Part shown: piece after piece, positions 36,283 through 44,653 of the stretch
Layout of the letters: every line of letters begins with the position of its first letter
Numbering within the stretch: position 1 is the stretch's first letter
From: RGIG1681 sp017467625
GTDB taxonomy: Bacteria; Bacillota; Clostridia; Christensenellales; UBA1242
Assembly: GCA_017467625.1 (NCBI GenBank)
Contig: JAFUSN010000004.1
Coordinates: forward strand, 62,001 to 126,000
DNA: 64,000 nucleotides
Direction of reading: 5' to 3'
The notes under the pieces: generated by a model
Seen by the model: the letters and a program-made list of their open reading frames with translations, nothing else
Told to the model about the DNA's origin: nothing
The model's database searches: none
Program-made: the position numbers and the translations under genes

Positions 36283-36666
36283 TTAAATAAATTTTAAAAT
36301 TATTGTTGCTATTAATGTTACAACTGCGATACCTGCAGAAACAAGTGCAATTATTAACATCTTTTTGTTGTATTTTTTACTTTGTTTTAATTCTTCTTTA
36401 TTATCTTCGAGTTCTTTGTTTTTTAACTCAAATAAATCATTAAGTTTTTTATAATTTGCTTCTGATTGTTTTAAGTTGCTTTGTAATATTTCAATTTGTT
36501 TGTTTTGAGTATTCAGATATTGCCTTTTTTCTTGTTCTTGTTCATAAGTTATCGCTTGAGCCAACTTTTTATTTTTTTCATCTTGAATAAGTATCGCCTG
36601 GGCAGAATTAACAAAATTATAATTTGTTTGACTATCAATTATTTCTTTTATTGTTTCGTGGTTCAT
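36283..36666 (-). CDS. Small coiled-coil protein with C-terminal membrane anchor, first gene of hsd operon
   Basis: I do not recognise this 127-residue protein. Residues about 30-98 form a long Gln/Glu/Lys-rich coiled coil; residues about 103-125 are a single hydrophobic helix at the very C terminus. GAGGG precedes the ATG. It lies 16 bases upstream of hsdM in the same direction, so it is co-transcribed with the R-M genes. It and the 179-residue protein give the operon two membrane proteins. Confidence 0.7.
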   Translation of the reverse strand: MNHETIKEIIDSQTNYNFVNSAQAILIQDEKNKKLAQAITYEQEQEKRQYLNTQNKQIEILQSNLKQSEANYKKLNDLFELKNKELEDNKEELKQSKKYNKKMLIIALVSAGIAVVTLIATIILKFI

Positions 36667-36678
36667 TATTTTCCCTCT

Positions 36679-36840
36679 TTATTTATGTTCCAATCTATCT
36701 CTTAATTCTGTTAAAACTTCACCATTGTACGAAAAATGCAGATGTCCTTGAACTCGTGATGGTCTGCCAAGTAATTGTTGTGCTAGATTACTTAGGTGGT
36801 ATTCTTTTCCTTCATATTTTCCTCTACGATTAACTGACAC
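36679..36840 (-). pseudogene. Possible 3' remnant of an unidentified gene
   Basis: The 36667-36957 gap holds, on the minus strand, an open stretch of about 53 codons without ATG (NRRGKYEGKEYHLSNLAQQLL and LRDRLEHK near its end) that reads like real protein but has only a GTG directly after a TATAAT sequence at 36843-36848. It may be the tail of a lost gene or a leader region of the R-M operon. I do not recognise the family. Confidence 0.3.
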
Positions 36841-36915
36841 TATTATATCATAAACTTTTTAATTTTGTTGTATTTTTTCAGATGTTTCTAAAATAAATTA
36901 TATTCCATACAGATA

Positions 36916-36946
36916 AAAAACAGCAAATCTTAATTTTGCTGTTTTT
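36916..36946 (-). terminator. Terminator of the TIGR04141/membrane protein operon
   Basis: A 12-bp perfect stem (36916-36927 / 36935-36946, core ACAGCAAA) with a seven-base loop and T run on the minus strand follows the stop at 36958. Confidence 0.9.
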
Positions 36947-36957
36947 AGGTCATTGGA

Positions 36958-38022
36958 TTATATTCGTCCTTTTATAATTAAATCACTTTCTTTTGTTTCA
37001 ATACCACTCAAAATTTTTATTTTTTTGCAATTCCCTTCACCAATAATTTTATAATTAACTTCTATTTCGTATAAATTGTCCAAAATATCTTGCATGATGA
37101 TAGATATGTAATTAATTCTATTTTTATATTTAAATTTAAAGTTGCTCACCATTTCAACTATCGAATTTTTCGCCAATACTTGTCCATAATCAAATATGTG
37201 ATAATCATTATTTATTCTAAACCCTCTAATAACAACATATGAATAATCCGAATTACTAATAATAATTTTAGGTAAAGAATATGATTTATCTCTTTTGTTT
37301 GCTCGTAAAAGGGTCCCTAAATTATTATGGCTGAACATTTTCTTTTTGAGCGGATTTTCAAACTTCTGATTTAAATTATCATAATCACAAATAAAAACAA
37401 TTGGTTTAGCCTTTAATCTTTCTTCATTTTTTCTATTACGCATTTCATTTTTTATTGTCCAAGCGACACCGCTGAGCGTTAACCCACCGCCAATCATTGC
37501 GGAAAATAAAGTAATTAATGAGTTAAACAAATTTTTATCATCTAAGTTATAACTAAAGTAATAAATGGAGTAGTATCCAATAATAATAAACAATAAGGAA
37601 ATGATTATTAAATTACTTAAATTGTTATTTCGTGAATAGACACAAATCACTATTAAATATATAAAATATATTTCCATTAGAATTATCCCTATTATGTAAA
37701 GTACATCAGATACACCATTTTCATTTGAATATGCTGTCAAACAACAGCATATCAAACAAATTAATGAAAAAATTAACGGCCATATTAGATTAAACTTAAC
37801 AATTCTTCTAAATATTTTATATAAAACAATAAAAAGCCATACAACAAAAACAGCAACCAAGACATAATTAGAAATTTTCCCAAATTCGGTATCTTTCAAT
37901 GAATTACTTAGCCATGTTAAAAATATAATAACCAGTATCGGCAATGAGAAAAACTTGTTTACCGTAAATAAAATTTTATCAAAATTTTTAATAAATTTAT
38001 TATCTTTTATTTCTTTTTTCAT
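36958..38022 (-). CDS. Membrane protein with cytosolic C-terminal domain, paired with TIGR04141 protein
   Basis: I do not recognise a named family for this 354-residue protein. About five to six hydrophobic helices fill residues 20-195, ending in a LFSAMIGGGLTLSGVAWTIK helix followed by a charged stretch (MRNRKNEERLKAKP); similar sequences occur in hypothetical membrane proteins of accessory regions. Residues about 220-354 are a soluble, beta-rich domain. It lies 23 bases behind the TIGR04141 gene and shares its terminator, forming a two-gene operon. Confidence 0.7.
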   Translation of the reverse strand: MKKEIKDNKFIKNFDKILFTVNKFFSLPILVIIFLTWLSNSLKDTEFGKISNYVLVAVFVVWLFIVLYKIFRRIVKFNLIWPLIFSLICLICCCLTAYSNENGVSDVLYIIGIILMEIYFIYLIVICVYSRNNNLSNLIIISLLFIIIGYYSIYYFSYNLDDKNLFNSLITLFSAMIGGGLTLSGVAWTIKNEMRNRKNEERLKAKPIVFICDYDNLNQKFENPLKKKMFSHNNLGTLLRANKRDKSYSLPKIIISNSDYSYVVIRGFRINNDYHIFDYGQVLAKNSIVEMVSNFKFKYKNRINYISIIMQDILDNLYEIEVNYKIIGEGNCKKIKILSGIETKESDLIIKGRI

Positions 38023-38045
38023 ATTTTCTTCCCTATGTTATATCT

Positions 38046-39611
38046 TTAAAGCTTTTTTATCGTCTTTAGTCTAAATTTATATCCTAAATTTTCAATCTGT
38101 GTTGCCGCATATTTTATTGATACTTTACTAAAAAATGGAATATGAGGACGATTTTCATGATTTTTATTAATAATTCCCAAAACAATTGTATAATCTGAAG
38201 CGTTAAAATTGTCCCCAATTACATCATCAATCCCATTTATTCTCAACTTGTTTCTAAATTTATCTCTAAAATCAGCATCCATTAATAAACTACAAGAGTT
38301 TGTAGCTTGATTAAATAAATGACTTAAATATGCTGAACCACCATTATTTTTTATATGAATTAAAGTTTTGTCGATAGCAACATCACAAGGCTCTATAACG
38401 TTTCCAGTACCACCGCCATAAGGTATTTTGTATTTATGTATCAAATGTGCTCCTTGTAATGTATTAGCTAAATCTTTATTATACTTATCTTCATCATATT
38501 CTTTTGGGCAATCAATAAAATCAATATCTGCTAGTTTTAAGTTTTTGTAAGCATTGTTAATATCATTTGCAAAATCTCTATTTATTCTATACCAACTGCC
38601 ACCATTTATAGCATATACATTTCCATTATCCAACTCCAAGCTTCCAACAATACATTTAGCGGCACTCCATTTAGCAATATCTTGCTCATTATCTTCAGTT
38701 GATTTAACAGTTATAATTTTTGATTTTAATTTATCAAAATCTATAATGGTTCCGTTTTCAAAGCTATCAACAAAAACATCATTTTCAATATCGTTATATT
38801 TTGCATTTCTATCTTTTTGTCCGGCTATATAAATACTATCAACCTTTTCCCAGTTTAAGAATTCTGGAATAGCAAGCCAAACATTAGAAAAATTTCTTTC
38901 ATTTAATTCTTTTACAACGAGATCGTTTAATTTTTCTATAATTTCTTTATCTTTTACTAATTTTATGTTGTCCAACCACTCAAAATTTTCCTTGTATGTG
39001 GTTAAAATGTATTTGTTATAACAATATTTAAGAAAGTTTTCAATGTTTGTAATATTTTTATCAATAACTAAATTAAATATGTCCCCACCTGAAATAATAG
39101 ATTTGCCAAATTCTTCATCGTCACTTTTTCCTGTAACATATTTTATTAAATCTCTATCTATATCAAACCCAAATTCAGATATATCACTTTCTTTTGGCAT
39201 TTGTTCCTGACTCTGTTTGTAATTTTTACCTATATCAGTTTTTGATATTTTACGAATTTTATTTCGCGCTATAGTATTTAAAACAATTTTTAATCCAAAT
39301 TGTTCCTCACAGACATCATCTTTTAATAATGTTTTTCCATAACCAAAAGTAACCGCAAAAATTCTAGATGTTCTTTCATCAATCTGAACTCTTTTTAAAA
39401 ACAATACTCTAGAATTTGCAGTTTTTAATAAATCATTATGAAAACTGAAAAAACTAAAGAGCCAATCCGGTTCTTTTACTGATGATGGATTATAGTAAGC
39501 AACTGAATTTTCATCAAATACTTGTAATTCAGCCACACCATCTTCAATAATATCTTCAAGGTTTGTTATATTCTCTTTTATAAGAAAAATAGATAAATTT
39601 ATTTTTGCCAT
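38046..39611 (-). CDS. TIGR04141/DUF6119 family sporadically distributed protein
   Basis: 521 residues. The opening MAKINLSIFLIKE, an IFAVTFGYGKTLL block (about 108-120), and the late IHIKNNGGSAYLSHLFNQATNS segment are hallmarks of the TIGR04141 (DUF6119) family, which occurs sporadically in bacteria, mostly near restriction-modification and other defence genes. Its biochemical function is not established. AAGGAG precedes the ATG. Followed by a membrane protein in the same operon. The gene closes the accessory island. Confidence 0.8.
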   Translation of the reverse strand: MAKINLSIFLIKENITNLEDIIEDGVAELQVFDENSVAYYNPSSVKEPDWLFSFFSFHNDLLKTANSRVLFLKRVQIDERTSRIFAVTFGYGKTLLKDDVCEEQFGLKIVLNTIARNKIRKISKTDIGKNYKQSQEQMPKESDISEFGFDIDRDLIKYVTGKSDDEEFGKSIISGGDIFNLVIDKNITNIENFLKYCYNKYILTTYKENFEWLDNIKLVKDKEIIEKLNDLVVKELNERNFSNVWLAIPEFLNWEKVDSIYIAGQKDRNAKYNDIENDVFVDSFENGTIIDFDKLKSKIITVKSTEDNEQDIAKWSAAKCIVGSLELDNGNVYAINGGSWYRINRDFANDINNAYKNLKLADIDFIDCPKEYDEDKYNKDLANTLQGAHLIHKYKIPYGGGTGNVIEPCDVAIDKTLIHIKNNGGSAYLSHLFNQATNSCSLLMDADFRDKFRNKLRINGIDDVIGDNFNASDYTIVLGIINKNHENRPHIPFFSKVSIKYAATQIENLGYKFRLKTIKKL

Positions 39612-39761
39612 ATATCTCCTTTTGGTTAATTATAGCATGTTAAAGCTAAAATTTCCATACATTCGACAAAAATTTTCAAATATAAAATATTGTATAAACC
39701 ACTATCATTTTTCTCAGTTTTTCACAGTCAAACTTGTCTCAAAACCACACTTAAGGCAACA

Positions 39762-39873
39762 AAGGTGTCAAAATGAAAAAATTTTTGACACCTTAAGAAA
39801 AAACACTAGCGTTTTTGCTAGTGTTTATGGGCATTGTAGAGCCTAGTGGCGAACACTTTGAATTAAGTTCGCC
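39762..39873. repeat. Three successive hairpins at the island edge
   Basis: The 39612-39887 gap has no gene. It holds a 12-bp perfect inverted repeat (39762-39773 / 39783-39794, core GGTGTC), a 10-bp one (39801-39810 / 39817-39826, core CACTAGC) and a 7-bp one (39848-39854 / 39867-39873, GGCGAAC). The middle hairpin is followed by T on the minus strand and is very probably the terminator of the NUDIX gene. The others have no clear role. Confidence 0.7.
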
Positions 39874-39887
39874 GAGTTGGTAACTTA

Positions 39888-40280
39888 TTATTTTTCGAGA
39901 ATTTTGCGGACTATTGGAAGGTCTGCTGGAGCCCAGTCAAGTTGATTAAGTTCAGATTTTGATAGCCACTTAAAATCATGATGCACATTCATTTTGAAAT
40001 CCTTACTTTTTGCCTCACAAGTAAACGAATACATGTTCATGGTGAAATCTGGATATTCATGATAAACATCTAAAAAATGCCCCGTTATTTCAACCTCCAT
40101 TTCCATTTCTTCACGAAGTTCACGCTTCAGCGCTTCCTCTTTTGTTTCTCCTTGTTCAATTTTTCCACCTGGAAACTCCCATTTAAATGAAACATAATCA
40201 TATTTTCCCTGGTCACGTTCCATACATAAAATTTTTCCATCGTGTTCAATAACACCTGCAACAACTTCAATGTGTTTCAT
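39888..40280 (-). CDS. NUDIX hydrolase, MutT-like
   Basis: 130-residue hydrolase of nucleoside diphosphate derivatives, probably a nucleotide-pool sanitiser such as 8-oxo-dGTPase. The NUDIX box GGKIEQGETKEEALKRELREE is complete and WEFPGG precedes it. The frame runs to 40391 but the AGGGAGATG site places the start at 40280; upstream codons (Cys-rich, no homology) are not expected to be translated. Single gene with the terminator hairpin at 39801-39826. Confidence 0.88.
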   Translation of the reverse strand: MKHIEVVAGVIEHDGKILCMERDQGKYDYVSFKWEFPGGKIEQGETKEEALKRELREEMEMEVEITGHFLDVYHEYPDFTMNMYSFTCEAKSKDFKMNVHHDFKWLSKSELNQLDWAPADLPIVRKILEK

Positions 40281-40430
40281 AACTTCATCTCCCTTATTTT
40301 TTATTAGTTTTATTTTAACACGAACTGAACATGAAATACACTTTTTTGTTGAATTTTGCGGCATTATAAGTTTTTCGCATGATGCCATCACACACCATAA
40401 GTTTTACTTAAAATTTAAAAATATAAAATA

Positions 40431-40457
40431 AAAAGGATTACTTATTTTAATCCTTTT
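40431..40457 (-). terminator. Terminator of the purB-purA operon
   Basis: AAAAGGATTA 40431-40440 / TAATCCTTTT 40448-40457, ten pairs, loop of seven, with T-rich sequence following on the minus strand. The rest of 40281-40490 shows no gene. Confidence 0.88.
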
Positions 40458-40490
40458 ATTTGTATTTTTTGATTTAATAATTAAATAATT

Positions 40491-41918
40491 TTACATTTTA
40501 TCCTTGTTTTTTAAAATTATTTCTCTTGCAATTTTTACACCATTTGCTCCAGCCTGAGCCAAACCTCTCGTTACTCCGGCACCATCTCCACCTACATAAA
40601 GATTGTGAATTTGTGTTTCAAATTTATTATTTACAACTGGTCTATCACTATAAAACTTTGCCTCGACACCATATAAAAGTGTGTGGTCACTTGCAATTCC
40701 AGGTGTGACATGATCAAGCGCTTCAATCATTTCAATTAGTGATTTCATTGTGTTGTATGGAAGCACTAATCCAAGATCCCCTGGCACAGCTTCTTTCAGT
40801 GTCGGTTTGATAAATCCCTCATCAATCCTCTTTGGTGTTGACCGTCTTCCCTTTTTGATATCTCCAAACTTTTGAACAATTACACTCCCGTGGGAAAGCT
40901 TATTTGCAAGTTTGCTAATTTCATAAGAATACTCATTTGAATTTTTAAACGGTTTTTCAAATTCTTGACTAACCAAAAGAGCAAAATTAGTGTTGTCACT
41001 TCCAAGTTTTTTATCGTTATATGAATGTCCGTTACATACTGATACCCCATGATGATTTTCAATAACAACATGTCCACTTGGGTTTGAACAAAAAGTTCTT
41101 ACACGCGTTCCAACACTGGTGTTATATATGAATTTACCTTCGTATAAATTTTTGTTAATTTCGTCCATAACAATGTTGCTTGTTTCAACTCTAACACCAA
41201 TATCAACTCTGTTGTTATCAAATTCCACGCCTTTTGCAGACAAAACTTTTGACAGCCATTCAGCTCCCGTCCTTCCAACTCCAAGCATTACATAAGTTGA
41301 ATTTATTTTTTCACCATTTAAAAGTTCAATGCCGGTCACTTTATTGTTTTCAACCAAAATATCTTTCACTTCTGTTTGAAACATAAAATCAATCTGCTTT
41401 TTTAATTCCTCATAAATAGATGATAAAACTTTTAAATTAACCTCTGTTCCCAGATGTCTAACCTGCGCTTTTAAAAGTTTAAGTCCTACCGCAATCCCTT
41501 TTTTTTCAATTTCCAACACTTCTGGAGTGGTTGGATCTGTGATTTTTTTTGGAGCTCCATGTTTTATATTTATGTTATCAACATACTTTATTAAATCTAA
41601 AACTTCATCGTTGTCAATATATTCGTTTAACCATCCACCAAATTCGGAGGTTATGTTAAATTTTCCATCTGAATAAGCTCCGCTTCCACCAAATCCAGTT
41701 GTTAATGAACAGCTTGGCAAACAACCAATACTGCCATCTGGTCTTGCTGGACATTTTTTTAATTTTTTCTCTAAAATGGGACATCTTCGACTATATATAT
41801 CTTTACCTTGATCAATTACTAAAACTTTAAAATCGTTTTCCTTTTTTAGCATTAGCTCATATGCGGCGTAAATTCCAAATGGGCCAGCCCCAACAATGAT
41901 ACAATCATATTTTTTCAT
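40491..41918 (-). CDS. NAD(P)/FAD-dependent oxidoreductase (COG2509-like)
   Basis: 475-residue flavoprotein. The N-terminal IIVGAGPFGIYAA is an FAD-binding Rossmann loop; a Cys-rich segment (CPILEKKLKKCPARPDGSIGCLPSC, about 46-70) and SLTTGFGGSGAYSDGK follow, and the C-terminal LYVGGDGAGVTRGLAQA closes the FAD site. This arrangement is typical of uncharacterised FAD dehydrogenases of the COG2509 type; the reaction is unknown. It is the last gene of the purB-purA operon, one base after purA, which is an unexplained association. Confidence 0.85.
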   Translation of the reverse strand: MKKYDCIIVGAGPFGIYAAYELMLKKENDFKVLVIDQGKDIYSRRCPILEKKLKKCPARPDGSIGCLPSCSLTTGFGGSGAYSDGKFNITSEFGGWLNEYIDNDEVLDLIKYVDNINIKHGAPKKITDPTTPEVLEIEKKGIAVGLKLLKAQVRHLGTEVNLKVLSSIYEELKKQIDFMFQTEVKDILVENNKVTGIELLNGEKINSTYVMLGVGRTGAEWLSKVLSAKGVEFDNNRVDIGVRVETSNIVMDEINKNLYEGKFIYNTSVGTRVRTFCSNPSGHVVIENHHGVSVCNGHSYNDKKLGSDNTNFALLVSQEFEKPFKNSNEYSYEISKLANKLSHGSVIVQKFGDIKKGRRSTPKRIDEGFIKPTLKEAVPGDLGLVLPYNTMKSLIEMIEALDHVTPGIASDHTLLYGVEAKFYSDRPVVNNKFETQIHNLYVGGDGAGVTRGLAQAGANGVKIAREIILKNKDKM

Positions 41919-41919
41919 T

Positions 41920-43212
41920 TTACATAATATCCTTTAAAATAATAGTTTGTTTTCTATCTGGTCCGACTGAAACAATTTTAACATCAACACCAATAAGTTC
42001 ACTGATTTTGTTAAGATATTTTTTCGCATTTTCTGGCAGGGATTTATATGTTGTGCATTTTGAAATGTCTTCTTCCCATCCTGGCATTGTTATATAGTTT
42101 GGTTTACATTTTTCCCAGTCTTCAATTCTTGAAGGTAATTCCGTTATTGTTTTGCCATTTAATTTATATGAAGTGCAAATTTTAATTTCTTTGATTCCAC
42201 TTAATATATCAAGCAGCATAATTGACAATCCCGTTAAACCACTTATCATTGCAGAATACTTTAAAACAACTGCATCTAACCAGCCGATTCTTCTTGGCCT
42301 TTTTGTGGTAACCCCATATTCGTGAGCCCTTTCGCGAATATCTCTGGATAATTTATTATTAAATTCAGTTGGAAATGGACCTTCGCCAACACGGGTTGAG
42401 TACGCTTTAACAATTCCAACAACTTCACCAATTTTTGTTGGTCCCAAACCTGAGCCATTGCATGCACCAGTTCCTGTTGTGTTTGAACTTGTAACATAAG
42501 GATATGTTCCAAAATCAATATCAAGCATTGCCCCCTGTGCACCTTCAAATAAAATTTGTTTGCCATTTAAATACTGTTCATTTAAATAATAAATTGTATC
42601 AGCAACATATGGCTTTATTTTTTTTGCTAGTTTTTTGTATTCAGCCACACTTTCGTCAACATTTATTGGCGTTCCATTTAATCGCAAAATTTCGTTGTTT
42701 TTTTGATTCAATTTTTCACGATAAATTTTTTCAAAATCTTTAGAAACAAAGTCACCAACCCTAATGCCCCTCCTTGAAATTTTATCTGTATATGTTGGTC
42801 CGATTCCCTTTTTTGTTGTTCCAATTTTTGAATTACCTAAACTTTGTTCATATAATCCATCAAGTTCTCTGTGGTAGTCAAATATAACATGTGCGCGATC
42901 AGAAATTAAAATGTTTTTACATTCAAATCCTTCTTTTTTTAGCATTGCTATTTCGTTTATAAATGATTTAGGATTAAAAACAACACCATTGCCCAAAATA
43001 TTCATTATGTTTGAATTAAACACTCCACTTGGAACAATGTGCAAAGAATATCTTTTACCATTAAATTCAATCGAATGTCCTGCATTATCGCCGCCTTGAA
43101 ATCTTACAATTATATCCGCTTTTTTTGCAAGATAGTCTGTTATTTTCCCTTTACCTTCGTCACCCCACGCAGTTCCAACAACAACTACTGCTTTTTTTTG
43201 ATTGTTTTTCAT
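41920..43212 (-). CDS. purA: Adenylosuccinate synthetase
   Basis: Joins IMP and aspartate using GTP, the first committed step to AMP. GTAWGDEGKGKITDYL near the N terminus is the GTP/catalytic Asp loop, GGDNAGHS holds the catalytic His, and the IGTTKKGIGPTYTDK and RPRRIGWLDAV blocks are standard. 430 residues. Overlaps purB by 4 bases, so consecutive steps of AMP synthesis are coupled. Confidence 0.97.
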   Translation of the reverse strand: MKNNQKKAVVVVGTAWGDEGKGKITDYLAKKADIIVRFQGGDNAGHSIEFNGKRYSLHIVPSGVFNSNIMNILGNGVVFNPKSFINEIAMLKKEGFECKNILISDRAHVIFDYHRELDGLYEQSLGNSKIGTTKKGIGPTYTDKISRRGIRVGDFVSKDFEKIYREKLNQKNNEILRLNGTPINVDESVAEYKKLAKKIKPYVADTIYYLNEQYLNGKQILFEGAQGAMLDIDFGTYPYVTSSNTTGTGACNGSGLGPTKIGEVVGIVKAYSTRVGEGPFPTEFNNKLSRDIRERAHEYGVTTKRPRRIGWLDAVVLKYSAMISGLTGLSIMLLDILSGIKEIKICTSYKLNGKTITELPSRIEDWEKCKPNYITMPGWEEDISKCTTYKSLPENAKKYLNKISELIGVDVKIVSVGPDRKQTIILKDIM

Positions 43213-44513
43213 TTTATTTCCCCCTTAAAAACTCTTTTATAAATTTCATCAACTGATTTTCCATAATAATTTAAATCAAAACAACTTTCAATTTCATTTT
43301 TATTTAAAAATTTATTTATATCGGCACTGTTTAATAACATATTTTTAAAAACTAAATTTTTGTTGAATGCCTCTAAACAAATTTTTTGCGTAATATCATA
43401 AGCGTCTTCTCTAGACAATCCTTTGTTTATTAATAAAGAAACCACCCGCCCAGAAAAAATGACACCTTTTGTTTGCCATATATTTTCAATAATACGATCT
43501 TCATTTACAACTAAATTTTCAATAAGCGTAGCATACCTGTTGAGCATATAATCAACAAGAGTTGTTGCATCTGGCAAAATTATTCTTTCTGTTGATGAAT
43601 GAGAAATATCTCTTTCGTGCCATAGATTATTATTTTCCATAGCAACGCTAACATAAGATTTCACAATCCTTGATAATCCACAAATATTTTCGCTGGTTAT
43701 TGGATTTTTTTTATGTGGCATTGCAGAGGAACCCTTTTGGTTTGATGAGAAACTTTCACTTACTTCACCAATTTCGGTTCTGGACAAACTTCTTATTTCA
43801 GTGGCAATTTGTTCAAGGGTTGTTGCAATTGATGCCAGTGAAAAAATATATTCCAAATGCAAATCTCGTGGCAAAACCTGTGTTGTGATTTCTGTTAAAT
43901 TAAGACCAAGCTCATGAGCAACAAACTTTTCTAAATCCATTGGAGTGTTTGCATAATTCCCAACAGCCCCACTTAACTTAACTTTTTCAATCCCCAAAGA
44001 TGCATGTTGAAATCTTTCAATATTCCTTTTCATTTCAGCATAAAACCGTGCAAATTTTAAACCAAAAGTTGTCACTTCTGCATGAATTCCGTGTGTCCTT
44101 CCAATGCAATATAAATTTTTATACTTAAATGCTTTCTCTTTTAATATATCACAAAAATTATTTAAATCAGCAAGAATAATTTGATTGGCCTGCTTTAACA
44201 TTAAACTGTTGGCTGTATCAACAACATCGGTTGAAGTTAAACCATAATGAATCCATCTTTTTTCTTCTCCCAAAGATTCAGATACGCACCTTGTAAAAGC
44301 AATCACATCATGTTTGGTTATTTCTTCAATTTCATGAATTCTCTCAACTGAAAATTGAGATTTTGTTTTTATTGCATTAAATTCCTCATCACTAATTAAA
44401 CCAATTTTGTTGTAATAGTGACAGCAAGAAATTTCAACTTCAAGCATCTTTTTAAATTTATTTTCTTCGGTCCAAATATTTTTAAATTCTTTCCTTGTAT
44501 ATCTTTCAATCAT
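43209..44513 (-). CDS. purB: Adenylosuccinate lyase
   Basis: Cleaves adenylosuccinate to AMP and fumarate and SAICAR to AICAR. The fumarase/aspartase signature GSSAMPHKKNP carries the mobile loop Ser; HYGLTSTDVVD and GRTHGIHAE hold active-site residues. 434 residues, normal. First gene of purB-purA-FAD oxidoreductase with a good promoter upstream. Confidence 0.97.
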   Translation of the reverse strand: MIERYTRKEFKNIWTEENKFKKMLEVEISCCHYYNKIGLISDEEFNAIKTKSQFSVERIHEIEEITKHDVIAFTRCVSESLGEEKRWIHYGLTSTDVVDTANSLMLKQANQIILADLNNFCDILKEKAFKYKNLYCIGRTHGIHAEVTTFGLKFARFYAEMKRNIERFQHASLGIEKVKLSGAVGNYANTPMDLEKFVAHELGLNLTEITTQVLPRDLHLEYIFSLASIATTLEQIATEIRSLSRTEIGEVSESFSSNQKGSSAMPHKKNPITSENICGLSRIVKSYVSVAMENNNLWHERDISHSSTERIILPDATTLVDYMLNRYATLIENLVVNEDRIIENIWQTKGVIFSGRVVSLLINKGLSREDAYDITQKICLEAFNKNLVFKNMLLNSADINKFLNKNEIESCFDLNYYGKSVDEIYKRVFKGEIK

Positions 44514-44527
44514 AATTTCCCCTACCT

Positions 44528-44556
44528 AGTGTAACATATTAAATTTTTGTTGTAAA
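44528..44556 (-). promoter_or_regulatory. Promoter of the purB operon
   Basis: TTTACA (44551-44556), 17 bases, TACACT (44528-44533) on the minus strand. The leader is only about eight bases; GTAGGGGAAATT before the ATG supplies a ribosome binding site overlapping the start point. Confidence 0.75.
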
Positions 44557-44653
44557 TTATTAATAATAATTTTTCATTGCTACTTTTTAATTTAATTGAT
44601 TGGAAGCTTTTTTGTTTTGTTGAAATATAATAATTAGTGGAGAATTTACTTAT

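Noticed and set aside
39600..39900. Right-hand attachment copy of the tRNA-Arg 3' end
   Set aside because: No stretch matching the tRNA 3' end was found there.
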